64,000 nt of DNA from Tenacibaculum sp. M341 (GTDB taxonomy: Bacteria > Bacteroidota > Bacteroidia > Flavobacteriales > Flavobacteriaceae). The notes beneath the pieces are model-generated. The model was not told the DNA's origin and ran no database searches. It saw nothing but the letters and a program-made list of their open reading frames with translations. The position numbers were made by a program, and so were the translations under genes. The stretch covers positions 309,211-373,210 of the forward strand of contig NZ_SJXJ01000003.1 in assembly GCF_004337695.1 (NCBI RefSeq). Reading direction: 5' to 3'. Shown here piece by piece: positions 1 to 9,365 of the stretch. Position 1 is the stretch's first letter. Each line of letters starts with the position of its first letter.

Positions 1-149
1 TTATCATTTAAAGCATTTTGAGCTTCTATATATTTTGGAATATTCTGAAGAATATAATCCATGTCTATATATGCTAAACGTTGGTATTTTTGTGCAAAGC
101 TTACCCCTACAATAAGTAAAAGAACGAATGTTAATTTAATGTTTTTCAT
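1..149 (-). CDS. OmpH/Skp-family periplasmic chaperone, N-terminal part
   Basis: The gene runs off the left edge, so only the first 49 codons are present. They encode a signal peptide (MKNIKLTFVLLLIVGVSFAQ) followed by KYQRLAYIDMDYILQNIP, which matches the start of OmpH/Skp proteins (a short strand 'xxAYIDxxYIL' and then a helix). Skp-like proteins hold unfolded outer-membrane proteins in the periplasm. Its place directly downstream of bamA on the same strand is the usual flavobacterial order and supports the call. The C-terminal coiled-coil arm lies outside the window. Confidence 0.85.
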   Translation of the reverse strand, partial: MKNIKLTFVLLLIVGVSFAQKYQRLAYIDMDYILQNIPKYIEAQNALND

Positions 150-212
150 TTTGATTTATATTGTATTTAGAAAAAACCATGCCAAAAATAACAGCTTTAC
201 AAATTTAGGAAT

Positions 213-2774
213 TTAGAATTGTCTACCAATAATAAAATGAGTTTGCCATCCAGATTTTTCTGTCATTCCTGGAATAGGATCAAATCCATGAGCAAAATCA
301 ATTCCTAACAAGCCAAAGGCAGGCATAAATATACGAACACCAAATCCGGCAGATCGCTTTAATTCAAACGGATTAAAGCTACCAAAATTGTTGTAAGCAT
401 TACCTGCTTCTAAAAATCCTAACGTATAAATAGATGCGGTTGGTTTATCTGTGATTGAATATCTTACTTCTAATTGAAATTTATTGTATATAGAAGAACC
501 TTCATTCGAAGAAAGGCTATTGTTTTGATATCCTCTCAATCCTATAATTTCTCTTCCGTCCAACTGCCCTTGAGCGATACCATCACCTCCAACAAAGAAA
601 CGTTCTACTGGTGTAATACCTAATTCGTTATTGTAAAAACCTAAATAACCTAATTCAAAATTAGACATTAAAACTAATTTTTTAGCTAATGAAGTATACC
701 ACTTACCTTTAGCAGATAGTTTATAATATTCTAACCACTTGTAACGATCCGCTAAGAAATCTTGTGTTTCACTAGCTGTTAAATTATCTGGAATAGGTCC
801 AATATCTTCACCATTTAATAAAGAATAAGGTAAAGTTGCTTTTGCTTTTAAAGTAAATTCAGAACCATAAGTAGGGAAAATTAAACTTGGTCCAGCAGAG
901 TTTCTGCTAAGAACGGCATTATAAGCAAGGTTATTTAATTCACCTTCTTGTAACGCTACATTTGAAGAACCTACTCTATATGGGAAATTGTTTAGTCCAA
1001 TTCTTTGGTAACTAATGCTTTGGGATAAAGAGAAGAAGTCGTCTGGCCACGATAAACGTTTTCCTAAACCTAAAGTTAAACCAAAAATATCTAAACTCTG
1101 GTTACGATCCACTCTGTTTGTTTGAAAGTCAAATCTATACTGATTTGAGTAGAAAATAGAGAAAGATAATGATTGAGGTCTTCTTCCACCTAACCAAGGT
1201 TCAGTAAAAGATAAACTATATGTACTATTTGTTCTACTTGCTTGTAAACGTAAAGCTAAACTTTGTCCGTCTCCCATTGGAAGTGGTTTATAAGCTTCTT
1301 TGTTAAATAAATTCTTAATAGAGAAGTTGTTAAATGAAAGTCCTAGAGTACCAATGAAAGAACCACCACCAAAACCACCTTGCAATTCAATTTGACTACC
1401 ACCTTTTTCTACAACAGAAAATTCAACATCAGCAGTCTTGTTTTGATAATCAGGTTTAACATCAGGAGTTACATTAGCGTCAAAGAAACCAAGTTGGCCA
1501 ATTTCACGAATAGATCTAATAATATTTTGTCTACTAAATAAATCACCAGGTTTTACACGTAATTCTCTAAAAATAACATGATCATTTGTCTTTTCATTAC
1601 CTACCACTGTTACTTTTCTAATAGTAGCTGGTTCGTCTTCTCTAATTCTTACTTCTACAGTAATAGAGTCATTTTTTACTTTAGTCTCAACTGCATTTAC
1701 AGAAGAGAATAAGTATCCATTATTGTGATATAGTGATTGAATATCTTGAGAGTCAGGAGTACCATCACCTGTAATTCTTTCTTTTAAAACTTTACCATTA
1801 TAAACATCTCCTTTATCTATTCTTAAGTAGTTGTTTAACTGCTCATCAGTGTATTTTTTATTTCCAACAAAAAGAATTTCTTTAAAACGGTATTGTCTTC
1901 CTTCTTCTAATTCAATTTCTAAACTAATAGTGTTATCATCATTCCAAACAAGTCTGTCATTTAAAATACGAGCATCTCTATAACCTAATTCGCTATATTT
2001 TTCTAAAACAGTTTTTAAATCTTCTTTAAAATCATCTTCAATATATTTTGAAGTTTTCCAGAAACGACCTAAGAATTTACGCTTAGTGTTTTTCATGGCA
2101 CCTCTAAGCTTTCCGTCAGTTAAAGCTTTGTTACCAACAAAATTGATGCTTTTAATTTTAATACGATCCCCTCTGTCTATGTGAATAAACATGTCAACCG
2201 TATTTGTATCTGTAGTATCTTTTTTAGTGTTTAGAGAAACTTTAGTTTTTAAGAAACCTTTGTCTGTGAATTGTTTTCTGAAATAGTTTCTGGTAGTTAC
2301 AATTAAGTTATCTGTAACTTGTACACCTGTTTTAATTTCAGTTTCTTTTTTTAAGTCTTCAGCTTTAGATTTGCTAATACCAGTAATAGTGATATTGTTT
2401 AATCGAGGTAATTCATTTACATCAAACTGAAGATAAACAGTGTTGCCATCTATTTTAGACAAATAAACATCTACTTCGTTAAATTGTTTACTTTCATATA
2501 ACTTTTTAATGGCACTTGTTAATTTGTCACCTGGTAATTTAATTGGCTGTCCAATAATTAAACCAGTGTACACTTTCACTGTTTCTTCGCTAAACTTTTG
2601 AAGTCCAGTAACAGTTATACCTCCTAAGATATACTCTTTACCTTTTTCATAATTAATTTTACCTGAAGTAACTTCTTTATTGCTAGGAATGCTGTCTTTA
2701 GGCGATTCTTGAGCTTTTGCTGTTACAAAAGAAGTAATAAATAATAATACAGTTAGAAATAAATTCTTATGCAT
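213..2774 (-). CDS. bamA: BamA, outer membrane protein assembly factor
   Basis: This is the central beta-barrel of the BAM machine, which folds and inserts outer-membrane proteins. A signal peptide (MHKNLFLTVLLF, cut after AKA) is followed by about five POTRA repeats (roughly residues 40-430) with typical beginnings such as 'GITVTGLQKFSEE' and 'KEILFVGNKKYTDEQL'. The C-terminal barrel has 'FVGGDGIAQGQLDGREIIGLRGY', close to the VRGF/VRGY-type lid motif, and ends in phenylalanine. I chose the ATG at 2774; an in-frame ATG at 2780 is equally possible. Longer starts would only extend into uppS. The start overlaps the uppS stop by a few bases, so the two are translationally coupled. Confidence 0.95.
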   Translation of the reverse strand: MHKNLFLTVLLFITSFVTAKAQESPKDSIPSNKEVTSGKINYEKGKEYILGGITVTGLQKFSEETVKVYTGLIIGQPIKLPGDKLTSAIKKLYESKQFNEVDVYLSKIDGNTVYLQFDVNELPRLNNITITGISKSKAEDLKKETEIKTGVQVTDNLIVTTRNYFRKQFTDKGFLKTKVSLNTKKDTTDTNTVDMFIHIDRGDRIKIKSINFVGNKALTDGKLRGAMKNTKRKFLGRFWKTSKYIEDDFKEDLKTVLEKYSELGYRDARILNDRLVWNDDNTISLEIELEEGRQYRFKEILFVGNKKYTDEQLNNYLRIDKGDVYNGKVLKERITGDGTPDSQDIQSLYHNNGYLFSSVNAVETKVKNDSITVEVRIREDEPATIRKVTVVGNEKTNDHVIFRELRVKPGDLFSRQNIIRSIREIGQLGFFDANVTPDVKPDYQNKTADVEFSVVEKGGSQIELQGGFGGGSFIGTLGLSFNNFSIKNLFNKEAYKPLPMGDGQSLALRLQASRTNSTYSLSFTEPWLGGRRPQSLSFSIFYSNQYRFDFQTNRVDRNQSLDIFGLTLGLGKRLSWPDDFFSLSQSISYQRIGLNNFPYRVGSSNVALQEGELNNLAYNAVLSRNSAGPSLIFPTYGSEFTLKAKATLPYSLLNGEDIGPIPDNLTASETQDFLADRYKWLEYYKLSAKGKWYTSLAKKLVLMSNFELGYLGFYNNELGITPVERFFVGGDGIAQGQLDGREIIGLRGYQNNSLSSNEGSSIYNKFQLEVRYSITDKPTASIYTLGFLEAGNAYNNFGSFNPFELKRSAGFGVRIFMPAFGLLGIDFAHGFDPIPGMTEKSGWQTHFIIGRQF

Positions 2775-3519
2775 TGGCATCAATCTGTTCACTAGTCTTT
2801 CCAAATCTTCGTTCTCTATTTTGATAATCTATTATTGCGTCGAAAAGATGCTCTTTTCTAAAGTCAGGCCACAGTACTTCTGTAAAATAAAGTTCTGCAT
2901 AAGCCATTTGCCATAACAAAAAATTACTTATTCTTTGTTCCCCACTTGTCCTTATCATCAAATCAACGTCGGGCAAATTAAACGTATATAAATGATTATT
3001 TATAATTTTTTCGCTAATTTTTTTTATCTCTATTTCGTTATTAACAACTTTTTTAGATATGTTTTTGATAGCATTAACAATTTCCTCTCTACTTCCGTAA
3101 CTCAAAGCAAAAGTTAATGTTATGGTTGAGTTGTTACTTGTTTTTTCAATTACCTCTTTTAAAACTTCTCTAGCTTTTTTAGGTAATTGTTCAATATTTC
3201 CAATGCTATTTACTTTAATTCCATTTTTTTGAAATTCTGGAACTTCCTTTTTTAAAGAAGTAACTAACAAACTCATCAACGCATCTACCTCTAATTTAGG
3301 GCGATTCCAATTTTCAGTAGAAAAAGCATATAGTGTAATAAATTTTGATCCGATATCACTGGCAGCAGCTACAGCTTCTCTTACAGCTGTTAATGCATTT
3401 CTGTGTCCGAAAACACGTTTCATGCCTTGTTGTTTAGCCCAGCGACCATTACCATCCATAATAATTGCAATATGGTTTGGTACTTTGTTTAGGTTGATGT
3501 TTTGTAGTTTTTCACTCAT
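2767..3519 (-). CDS. uppS: Isoprenyl transferase (undecaprenyl diphosphate synthase)
   Basis: This cis-prenyltransferase condenses isopentenyl-PP onto farnesyl-PP to make the C55 lipid carrier for peptidoglycan and surface glycans. The signature HIAIIMDGNGRWAKQ lies near the N-terminus, followed by GHRNAL, 'TLYAFSTENWNRP' and, near the end, 'DLMIRTSGEQRISNFLLWQ', all conserved in UppS. The start is taken at MSEKLQ; the upstream in-frame extension reads into the neighbouring gene and is not typical of the family. It sits 4 bp from the DUF6089 gene and overlaps bamA, so it belongs to one envelope-biogenesis operon. Confidence 0.95.
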   Translation of the reverse strand: MSEKLQNINLNKVPNHIAIIMDGNGRWAKQQGMKRVFGHRNALTAVREAVAAASDIGSKFITLYAFSTENWNRPKLEVDALMSLLVTSLKKEVPEFQKNGIKVNSIGNIEQLPKKAREVLKEVIEKTSNNSTITLTFALSYGSREEIVNAIKNISKKVVNNEIEIKKISEKIINNHLYTFNLPDVDLMIRTSGEQRISNFLLWQMAYAELYFTEVLWPDFRKEHLFDAIIDYQNRERRFGKTSEQIDANA

Positions 3520-3523
3520 AAAA

Positions 3524-4213
3524 TTATTCTCTTTCTGCGTAACAAGGCGGTCGTCCAAATGTATAGACCAAAGAAAAAGCGGTAAAGGTATAAAAATCAT
3601 TACCATTTCCGGGGCTAAAGTTAGGAATTCTGTCTGTTACAATCTCGCTAGAAAAATCAATATCATCTGTAAATGTTAGTCTAACAGCTGCTTCAAAACC
3701 ATATGCTAAATGATCTGAAATTCTTCCTTTAATTCCAACTCCAAGAGGAATTGCAACAGAAAATGTGTTTTCTAACAAAATATCTCTACCACTATTTATT
3801 AGTGCTTTAGGTTTCTTGTAATTCATTACAGCTATTTCTGTCAAGATGTAAGGAGTGAAAGATTGTTCTGGATTACGAATGTTGTAATCGAAGAAGTTAT
3901 ATTCAATACCAGCTGCAAATTCGTGTATTTTATTTGAGAAGTTAAAACCTCTGGATTCTCTGAATGAGTTTCCAGAATTTGCGTCATTTCCAGAAAGAGA
4001 TAAATAAGTATAGGTTCCTCTAAGTGCTATTCTTGGGTTTAAATTGTATTTGTAAACTAAACCTCCAGAAACTTCGTTAGGATAAATGTAATTGGTACTA
4101 CCAACATCTCCTATAAAGTTAGAACCACCCAAAAATACCCCAACCTCGTGGATTTGAGAAAACGATGTATATGCGATACACGTTAGTACTAATATTAAAA
4201 TATTTTTTTTCAT
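3524..4213 (-). CDS. DUF6089-family outer-membrane beta-barrel protein
   Basis: A 229-aa protein with a signal peptide (MKKNILILVLTCIAYTSFSQ) and alternating beta-strand pattern typical of small outer-membrane barrels ('HEVGVFLGGSNFIGDVGSTNYIYP', 'FNFSNKIHEFAAGIEYNFFDYN'). The 'GGSNFIGDVGxTNYIxP' opening is what I associate with DUF6089 proteins, which nearly always sit between nadK and uppS in Flavobacteriaceae. No enzymatic motif is visible. The likely role is structural in the outer membrane, inferred only from fold and operon. Confidence 0.8.
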   Translation of the reverse strand: MKKNILILVLTCIAYTSFSQIHEVGVFLGGSNFIGDVGSTNYIYPNEVSGGLVYKYNLNPRIALRGTYTYLSLSGNDANSGNSFRESRGFNFSNKIHEFAAGIEYNFFDYNIRNPEQSFTPYILTEIAVMNYKKPKALINSGRDILLENTFSVAIPLGVGIKGRISDHLAYGFEAAVRLTFTDDIDFSSEIVTDRIPNFSPGNGNDFYTFTAFSLVYTFGRPPCYAERE

Positions 4214-4318
4214 CTCTAGAAATAGCGTGCAAATATATGGAATTGAATTTGCTTTAAAAAGTTAATAATCTGTCTTTTTGATTAACTGTGTTTTTTGAGT
4301 TTTATTGTGATTACAGTG

Positions 4319-5218
4319 TTAAGATGACTGTTTGTTTCTGATATCTTCTCCCCAAAGAAGTTTTTTACGTAATGTTTTTAAATAAGATTGGTTTTCTAAT
4401 AGTATGGTTTTAATGGTGAAAGGTGCTCTTCTTATAAAAACTTTAGTGTGTTGAGGAACTGTGGTGATTCTTGAATCTAATGAGATTAAGAAATCTTTTT
4501 CTCTTGCACTAACCTCTAATTGAATTGTAGTGTTTTCTGGAATAATTACTGGACGTGCATTCAAATTATGAGGTGCAATTGGAGTAATTACAATGCTAGC
4601 TGAATCTGGCATAATTACAGGTCCGCCGCAACTTAAAGAATAACCAGTAGAACCTGTAGGTGTAGATATAATTAATCCATCTGCCCAATAATTTGTCAAA
4701 TACTCTTCGTTTAAATAGGTTTTAATACCTATCATAGAAGTAGTATTTCTTCTAGATATAGTAACTTCGTTTAAAGCAAAATTCAATTCAGAAAAAGTTT
4801 CTTCTTCTGGATCTGTTTTAATTTCTAAGAGTGTTCTTTCTTGTAATGAATACTTACCTTCTAATAAGCATTCTATAGATTCTTTAATTCTCTTTTTAGA
4901 AATAGTAGCTAAAAAACCTAGCCTACCAGAATTTATGCCTAAAATAGGGATGTTTAAATTTCTAGTATAAGTGGCTGCTCGTAATATAGTTCCGTCTCCA
5001 CCAATAGTAAATAAAATATCAAAAGAATCTGATAAGTCGTTAAAATGAGAAAAAACAGGATATTTTTTTTCTAATAAATTATTTGTTGTAAGAAGGTTGT
5101 AAAAGTCTTTTTCAATAAAAATTACAATATTGTATTTCTCTAAACACTTAATGAGTGTTTTTATTTCTTTTTCTGCAGAAATAGTGTAAGATTGCGCGTA
5201 TATTGCTGCTTTTTTCAA
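4319..5218 (-). CDS. nadK: NAD kinase
   Basis: Phosphorylates NAD to NADP. All the family hallmarks are visible in the 299-aa product: the GGDGTxLRAA nucleotide-binding loop (about residue 73), NSGRLGFLA, and the NAD-binding stretch ending TPTGSTGYSLSCGGP with 'APHNLNARPV' after it. Length fits bacterial NadK. It is 33 bp downstream of the CBS-domain gene and about 105 bp upstream of the DUF6089 gene on the same strand. Confidence 0.95.
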   Translation of the reverse strand: MKKAAIYAQSYTISAEKEIKTLIKCLEKYNIVIFIEKDFYNLLTTNNLLEKKYPVFSHFNDLSDSFDILFTIGGDGTILRAATYTRNLNIPILGINSGRLGFLATISKKRIKESIECLLEGKYSLQERTLLEIKTDPEEETFSELNFALNEVTISRRNTTSMIGIKTYLNEEYLTNYWADGLIISTPTGSTGYSLSCGGPVIMPDSASIVITPIAPHNLNARPVIIPENTTIQLEVSAREKDFLISLDSRITTVPQHTKVFIRRAPFTIKTILLENQSYLKTLRKKLLWGEDIRNKQSS

Positions 5219-5251
5219 TAGTAAAAATTTAAAAATTTAGACACATATAAA

Positions 5252-5911
5252 TTACATGTCAAGATATTTTCTCAGATAATTAGCTCTGTCTTTCAACTCC
5301 TCTAAATAAGTGTCATCTTCATGTATGGTTAAAATAGAGTAATCATATCTTCTAAAAGTTTGTATAATTTCATTCATATCATCACTAGAAATTTTTAAAG
5401 TTACTTGAACGTTGTCTGGTGATTCTTTAGAAACATATAAACCTAAAAGTTTAGCATTATTACTTTCTACTATTTGAGATATTTGACTCATAGAAAAATC
5501 AGCTTTTGTTTTTGCAACAATTAGCGTATCATTGTCTTTGTGCATGAAGGGACTATCAGCAAAAACATCTAAAATATCTCTTAATTCGTAGTAGCCAATA
5601 TAATTTTGATCTTTATCTAATACAGGGATAATATTACAGTCATTTTCAGCAAAAAGAGCAATTAACTCTAAAAGAGGTGTTTTGGTATCTGCATAAAAAT
5701 GATTCAATAAAAAGCGATGTTCGTTTATGGTATCTTCTTTATTTTCAATAGTCTGAATGTCTTCTTCAGAAAAGCTTCCAATTAATTTATTAGTATCAAT
5801 AACAGGAAAATGTGTTATTGGGTAATTTCTACATAAATCGTGTGCACTAGCTACAGTATCTTGTGGTACAAGTGCTTTTATTTCTGTGAGGATGTAATCG
5901 TTAATATTCAT
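5252..5911 (-). CDS. CBS-domain protein with C-terminal ACT-like region
   Basis: A 219-aa soluble protein. Residues 1-120 contain two CBS-like repeats ('CRNYPITHFPVIDTNKLIGSF' and 'NIIPVLDKDQNYIGYYELRDIL'), which normally bind adenine nucleotides. The last 80 residues ('NVQVTLKISSDDMNEIIQTFRRYDYSIL') look like an ACT-type ligand domain. It is the first gene of the minus-strand run toward bamA and diverges from pdxJ, 60 bp away. The effector is unknown; association with NAD kinase is only by position. Confidence 0.8.
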   Translation of the reverse strand: MNINDYILTEIKALVPQDTVASAHDLCRNYPITHFPVIDTNKLIGSFSEEDIQTIENKEDTINEHRFLLNHFYADTKTPLLELIALFAENDCNIIPVLDKDQNYIGYYELRDILDVFADSPFMHKDNDTLIVAKTKADFSMSQISQIVESNNAKLLGLYVSKESPDNVQVTLKISSDDMNEIIQTFRRYDYSILTIHEDDTYLEELKDRANYLRKYLDM

Positions 5912-5971
5912 TATTACGAATATAGTTTAAAAACTTTTAATAAGTTATTTTTGCACTTATAAAATAGAACA

Positions 5972-6685
5972 ATGACAAAGTTAAGTGTAAATATTAATAA
6001 AATAGCTACGCTAAGGAATTCTAGAGGAGGAAATGTTCCGAATTTACTTAAAGTAGCTCAAGATATTCAAGAATTTGGCGCTAAAGGTATTACAATTCAC
6101 CCAAGACCAGATGAAAGACATATTAGATATCAAGATGCTTACGATTTAAAGCCTGTGGTAACTACGGAGTATAATATTGAAGGAAATCCGATTCAGAAGT
6201 TCATAGATTTAGTTTTAGAGATTAAGCCGACTCAGGTAACTTTGGTGCCAGATGGAGAAGATGTATTAACATCAAATGCGGGTTGGGATACAATTACACA
6301 TCAATCATATTTACAAGAAGTTATTAGCGAATTTAAAAATGCTGGTATTAGAACTTCTATTTTTATCGAAACAGATTTAAAGTTAATTGAAGGAGCGGCT
6401 AAAACTGGAACTGATAGAATTGAGCTATATACAGAAGAGTTTGCAAGTGAGTTTGAGAAAGGCAATAAAGATGCGATAAAACCATATACTGAAGCAGCTG
6501 TTTTGGCACATGAATTAGGTTTGGGTATTAATGCAGGGCATGACTTGAATTTGGAAAACATTCGCTTTTTCAAAGAGAATATTCCTAACCTGGCTGAAGT
6601 GTCTATTGGTCATGCGTTGATTTCTGAAAGTATTTATTTAGGTATTCAGAATGTGGTGAATATGTATTTACATAGATTGAAATAA
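5972..6685 (+). CDS. pdxJ: Pyridoxine 5'-phosphate synthase
   Basis: Catalyses the last ring-forming step of vitamin B6 synthesis from 1-deoxyxylulose 5-phosphate and 3-amino-2-oxopropyl phosphate. PdxJ motifs are clear: '[17 protein letters not shown]' at the N-terminus, '[17 protein letters not shown]' (phosphate and catalytic His region), 'TLVPDG', and 'GINAGHDLN' near residue 190. The 237-aa length is normal. The downstream hydrolase starts 3 bp after the stop, so they form an operon. Confidence 0.96.
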   Translation: MTKLSVNINKIATLRNSRGGNVPNLLKVAQDIQEFGAKGITIHPRPDERHIRYQDAYDLKPVVTTEYNIEGNPIQKFIDLVLEIKPTQVTLVPDGEDVLTSNAGWDTITHQSYLQEVISEFKNAGIRTSIFIETDLKLIEGAAKTGTDRIELYTEEFASEFEKGNKDAIKPYTEAAVLAHELGLGINAGHDLNLENIRFFKENIPNLAEVSIGHALISESIYLGIQNVVNMYLHRLK

Positions 6686-6687
6686 GT

Positions 6688-7458
6688 ATGGAAAATATCT
6701 TGCATTCTAAAATATTAGGTGAAGGAAAACCTTTGTTAATACTCCATGGATTTTTTGGAATGGGGGATAACTGGAAAACTTTGGCTAATAAATTTGCTGA
6801 AGACGGTTTTCAAGTTCATTTAATTGATCAGCGAAATCATGGAAGAAGCTTTCACGCAGATGCTTTTAGTTATGAATTGTTGGTAGAAGATTTACATGAA
6901 TACATTCAGCATCACAATCTAGATAAAGTGAATCTATTGGGGCACTCAATGGGTGGAAAAACGGTAATGTTGTTTGCAGTAGAGTATGCCGATTTAGTTG
7001 ATAAATTGTTGGTTGCAGATATTGCTCCGAAAGCATATCCGCCCCATCATCAAGATATAATTAAAGCATTAAATTCTATTGATTTTTCTGTGCAATCGAG
7101 TAGAAAATTGATTGATGAAAAATTATCAGAGTTGATACCAGAAGTTGGTGTGCGTCAGTTTATTTTAAAAAATACCTACAGAAAAACAAAAGAACAATTG
7201 GCTTTTAGGTTTAATTTAAAATCGTTAACCGAAAACTATTCTGAAGTGGTAAAACCATTGCCATCTTTTACTACGTTTGACGGTGATGTGTTGTTTTTGA
7301 GAGGGGGGAAGTCTGGTTACATATTAGATGCTGATTTTCCACTTTTAAAAGCTCATTTTTCCAAAGCTGAAGTTGTGACCGTTCCAAATGCAGGACATTG
7401 GTTGCATGCAGAAAATCCTATCGATTTTTACACTAAAGTAATTAATTTTATAAAATAG
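6688..7458 (+). CDS. Alpha/beta-fold hydrolase (YbfF-type esterase)
   Basis: A 256-aa alpha/beta hydrolase. The oxyanion-region motif LHGFFGMGDNWKTLA near residue 20, the nucleophile elbow GHSMGG (Ser about residue 95) and a C-terminal 'NAGHWLHAENP' histidine complete the catalytic triad pattern. 'DQRNHGRSFH' is typical of YbfF-like acyl-CoA/ester hydrolases. It is cytosolic, with no signal peptide. Substrate is not predictable from sequence. It is co-transcribed with pdxJ and followed by a strong terminator. Confidence 0.9.
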   Translation: MENILHSKILGEGKPLLILHGFFGMGDNWKTLANKFAEDGFQVHLIDQRNHGRSFHADAFSYELLVEDLHEYIQHHNLDKVNLLGHSMGGKTVMLFAVEYADLVDKLLVADIAPKAYPPHHQDIIKALNSIDFSVQSSRKLIDEKLSELIPEVGVRQFILKNTYRKTKEQLAFRFNLKSLTENYSEVVKPLPSFTTFDGDVLFLRGGKSGYILDADFPLLKAHFSKAEVVTVPNAGHWLHAENPIDFYTKVINFIK

Positions 7459-7487
7459 ATAACCTTCTTAATAGGTTCTGACAAAAT

Positions 7488-7525
7488 AAAAAGAGACAGT
7501 GTTTGAAAACACTGTCTCTTTTTAT
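7488..7525. terminator. Bidirectional Rho-independent terminator
   Basis: A perfect inverted repeat (AAAAAGAGACAGTGTTT / its complement) with A and T runs on either side, placed between the convergent hydrolase gene and the TerC gene. It should stop transcription from both sides. Confidence 0.9.
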
Positions 7526-7543
7526 TTTTATGTAAAAACTATT

Positions 7544-8353
7544 TTATGAAGCTTTGTTTTGCGCTTGCTCTTTTAATAATTTCTTTTGATATCTTCCTTG
7601 AACCACATCAACAATAACTAAAGCAACAATAACAAAATAGAAAGTTGTTTTACTCATTGGTTCAATCGGATTACCAAATAATTTTATGTGAGCTAAATGT
7701 CCTCCTTCAGTAATAAGCATAATACCTACCACTAATAAGATAAAAAGACCTAAAACCTCGTACATTCTGTTTTTTGCTAAAAAAGCAGAAATTCTATCAG
7801 CTAAAAATAACATTAATAGTCCGCTGGCAACAATTGCTATTGCCATAACAATAAAAGCTGTTGTAGAATTTTCTATTTCGCTAGTTAAACCAATAGCGGC
7901 TAAAATAGAGTCAAAAGAAAAAACAAGATTCATTATTACAATACTAACGATAACTGCATTTGGAGATTTTGATTTTTTTCCGTCTCCTTCAACGTTATGA
8001 TCTAAATTGTTTATGGCAATCATGTGCCAAATTTCTTTAATGGCTGTGTAAATGATGAAACCACCACCAGCTAATACAATTAAACTATGTCCATTGAAAG
8101 CAAATTTAACAACGTCTTTAATTCCGCCCGATAACCAAGAAAAAGGTTCTTGGAAAAAATCAATAATTGATACTAAAACGAATAGTAATACAATTCTTAA
8201 AGCAATGGCGATTAAAATACCTACTTTTCTAACTCTTTTCTGATCTGATTCAGGAGCTTTTTTAGATTCTAAAGAAATGTATAATAAATTGTCAAAACCT
8301 AATACTGCTTGCAGTAAAACAAGCATTAAAAGCGTGAAAATGATCTGACCCAT
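7544..8353 (-). CDS. TerC-family integral membrane protein
   Basis: A 269-aa protein with about seven hydrophobic helices. 'VLLQAVLGFDNLLYISLESKK' and 'IVIMNLVFSFDSILAAIGL' are the paired acidic-in-membrane motifs (FDNL, FDSI) that define the TerC/Alx family. Family members are implicated in metal (Mn2+) export or tellurite resistance. It stands alone, convergent with the pdxJ operon. A specific metal is not inferable. Confidence 0.88.
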   Translation of the reverse strand: MGQIIFTLLMLVLLQAVLGFDNLLYISLESKKAPESDQKRVRKVGILIAIALRIVLLFVLVSIIDFFQEPFSWLSGGIKDVVKFAFNGHSLIVLAGGGFIIYTAIKEIWHMIAINNLDHNVEGDGKKSKSPNAVIVSIVIMNLVFSFDSILAAIGLTSEIENSTTAFIVMAIAIVASGLLMLFLADRISAFLAKNRMYEVLGLFILLVVGIMLITEGGHLAHIKLFGNPIEPMSKTTFYFVIVALVIVDVVQGRYQKKLLKEQAQNKAS

Positions 8354-8577
8354 GTGAAATTTTTTTTATTTGTTTAGCGGCTAATTTAGCTGAAATAACA
8401 TAAACTTTCAAACGAATTCTCTAATTCTAGATTTTAATATTGTTTTGTTTTAGGAGAAAAAAGTATGTGGTTAGGGTGATTGTTAAAAAAAACGAGACAG
8501 TAAATATTTTCATAAAGTAACCGCCTCGTTTAAAACCTCGCCTCTAAGTTTTAGATATTATGTAAAAAGAAAAAACT

Positions 8578-8835
8578 TTAGGGGATTTCTTTTTTAGCAT
8601 GGTTTGTAATGAGGTTAATTTCGTTGTTAATTTCTTCTTGTTCTTTCATGTAGTTTTTAAAAACTGTAATTATTGCTTTTGCAATTTCTATGTTATTTCG
8701 TTTACCAGAATACACCTTTTGTATAGTTTCTAATGAAAAATGTAAGTTATTTTTGCTTAAATGTTCTTTCACTTTTTCTCTATACTTTGGAGGTTTAATT
8801 TTTTCTAGTTCTTCTCGTTGCATTGATGTAATCAT
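8578..8835 (-). CDS. Small HTH-like protein, Cro-like position
   Basis: An 85-aa protein. 'PPKYREKVKEHLSKNNLHFSLETIQKVYSGKRNNIEIAKAI' has the spacing of a small helix-turn-helix (helix, turn 'KNNLHFSLETI', recognition helix followed by 'SGKRNN'), similar in style to short regulators found in flavobacterial genomes. It is divergent from a repressor-like gene at 8979, a cI/cro-like layout. Function is inferred. An internal start (M5) is possible. Confidence 0.5.
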   Translation of the reverse strand: MITSMQREELEKIKPPKYREKVKEHLSKNNLHFSLETIQKVYSGKRNNIEIAKAIITVFKNYMKEQEEINNEINLITNHAKKEIP

Positions 8836-8879
8836 AAAAACTATTTGTTGTTTTTAGGTAATAGGCATCACATTTAATT

Positions 8880-8901
8880 TATATTTGTACGAGTTTTGTA
8901 C
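8880..8901 (+). promoter_or_regulatory. Promoter with repeated operator-like half-sites
   Basis: TATATTTG at 8880-8887 is a Bacteroidota -7 element for the rightward gene at 8979. The 7-mer TTTGTAC occurs twice, at 8884-8890 and 8895-8901, offset by 11 bases (one helical turn) and overlapping the promoter. That spacing suits a dimeric repressor from one of the two divergent HTH genes. Binding is inferred. Confidence 0.5.
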
Positions 8902-8978
8902 TTGCGATAATATAAATTTACAAACAAAATTCTAATAAAAATAACAAAAACAATATTTTTTAGAAAAAAGTTTTCTGA

Positions 8979-9365
8979 ATGAGCGAATTTATTGACGACA
9001 CATACAAGAGGGTAGAGGAAGTGATTATGTATAAGAAGTTGAAGATCAAATCTTTTGAAGATGTTATTGGTGTGTCAAATAATTCGATAGGAACTTCAAT
9101 TAGAAGAAAAGCGTCGTTTAAAAGTAATGTGTTAAACAAAATTCTAAATTCTTTTCCAGAAATTAATCCAACTTGGCTACTTACAGGGAAGGAAGAAATG
9201 CTGAAAAAAGATCAAATTAAGAATCTTTTATCAGAATCGCCATTGGAATATCAAAGAGCAGATGGTATTATTAAAGATAAATTGATCAGGCTTTTATCTG
9301 ATGATGCAGAAGTAGGTGAAGTGTTGATAAATAAAATTTCTGAACTTCTTAAAGATTCTAACTAG
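8979..9365 (+). CDS. Phage-repressor-like HTH protein
   Basis: A 128-aa protein. Residues 1-65 form a degenerate XRE/CI-type HTH ('KIKSFEDVIGVSNNSIGTSIRRKASFKS'), followed by 'FPEINPTWLLTGKEEML', a phrase very common at the end of the HTH domain in flavobacterial CI-like repressors. The C-terminal peptidase half of full-size repressors is missing. No other phage genes surround it, so it is probably a chromosomal regulator or a relic. Confidence 0.65.
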   Translation: MSEFIDDTYKRVEEVIMYKKLKIKSFEDVIGVSNNSIGTSIRRKASFKSNVLNKILNSFPEINPTWLLTGKEEMLKKDQIKNLLSESPLEYQRADGIIKDKLIRLLSDDAEVGEVLINKISELLKDSN

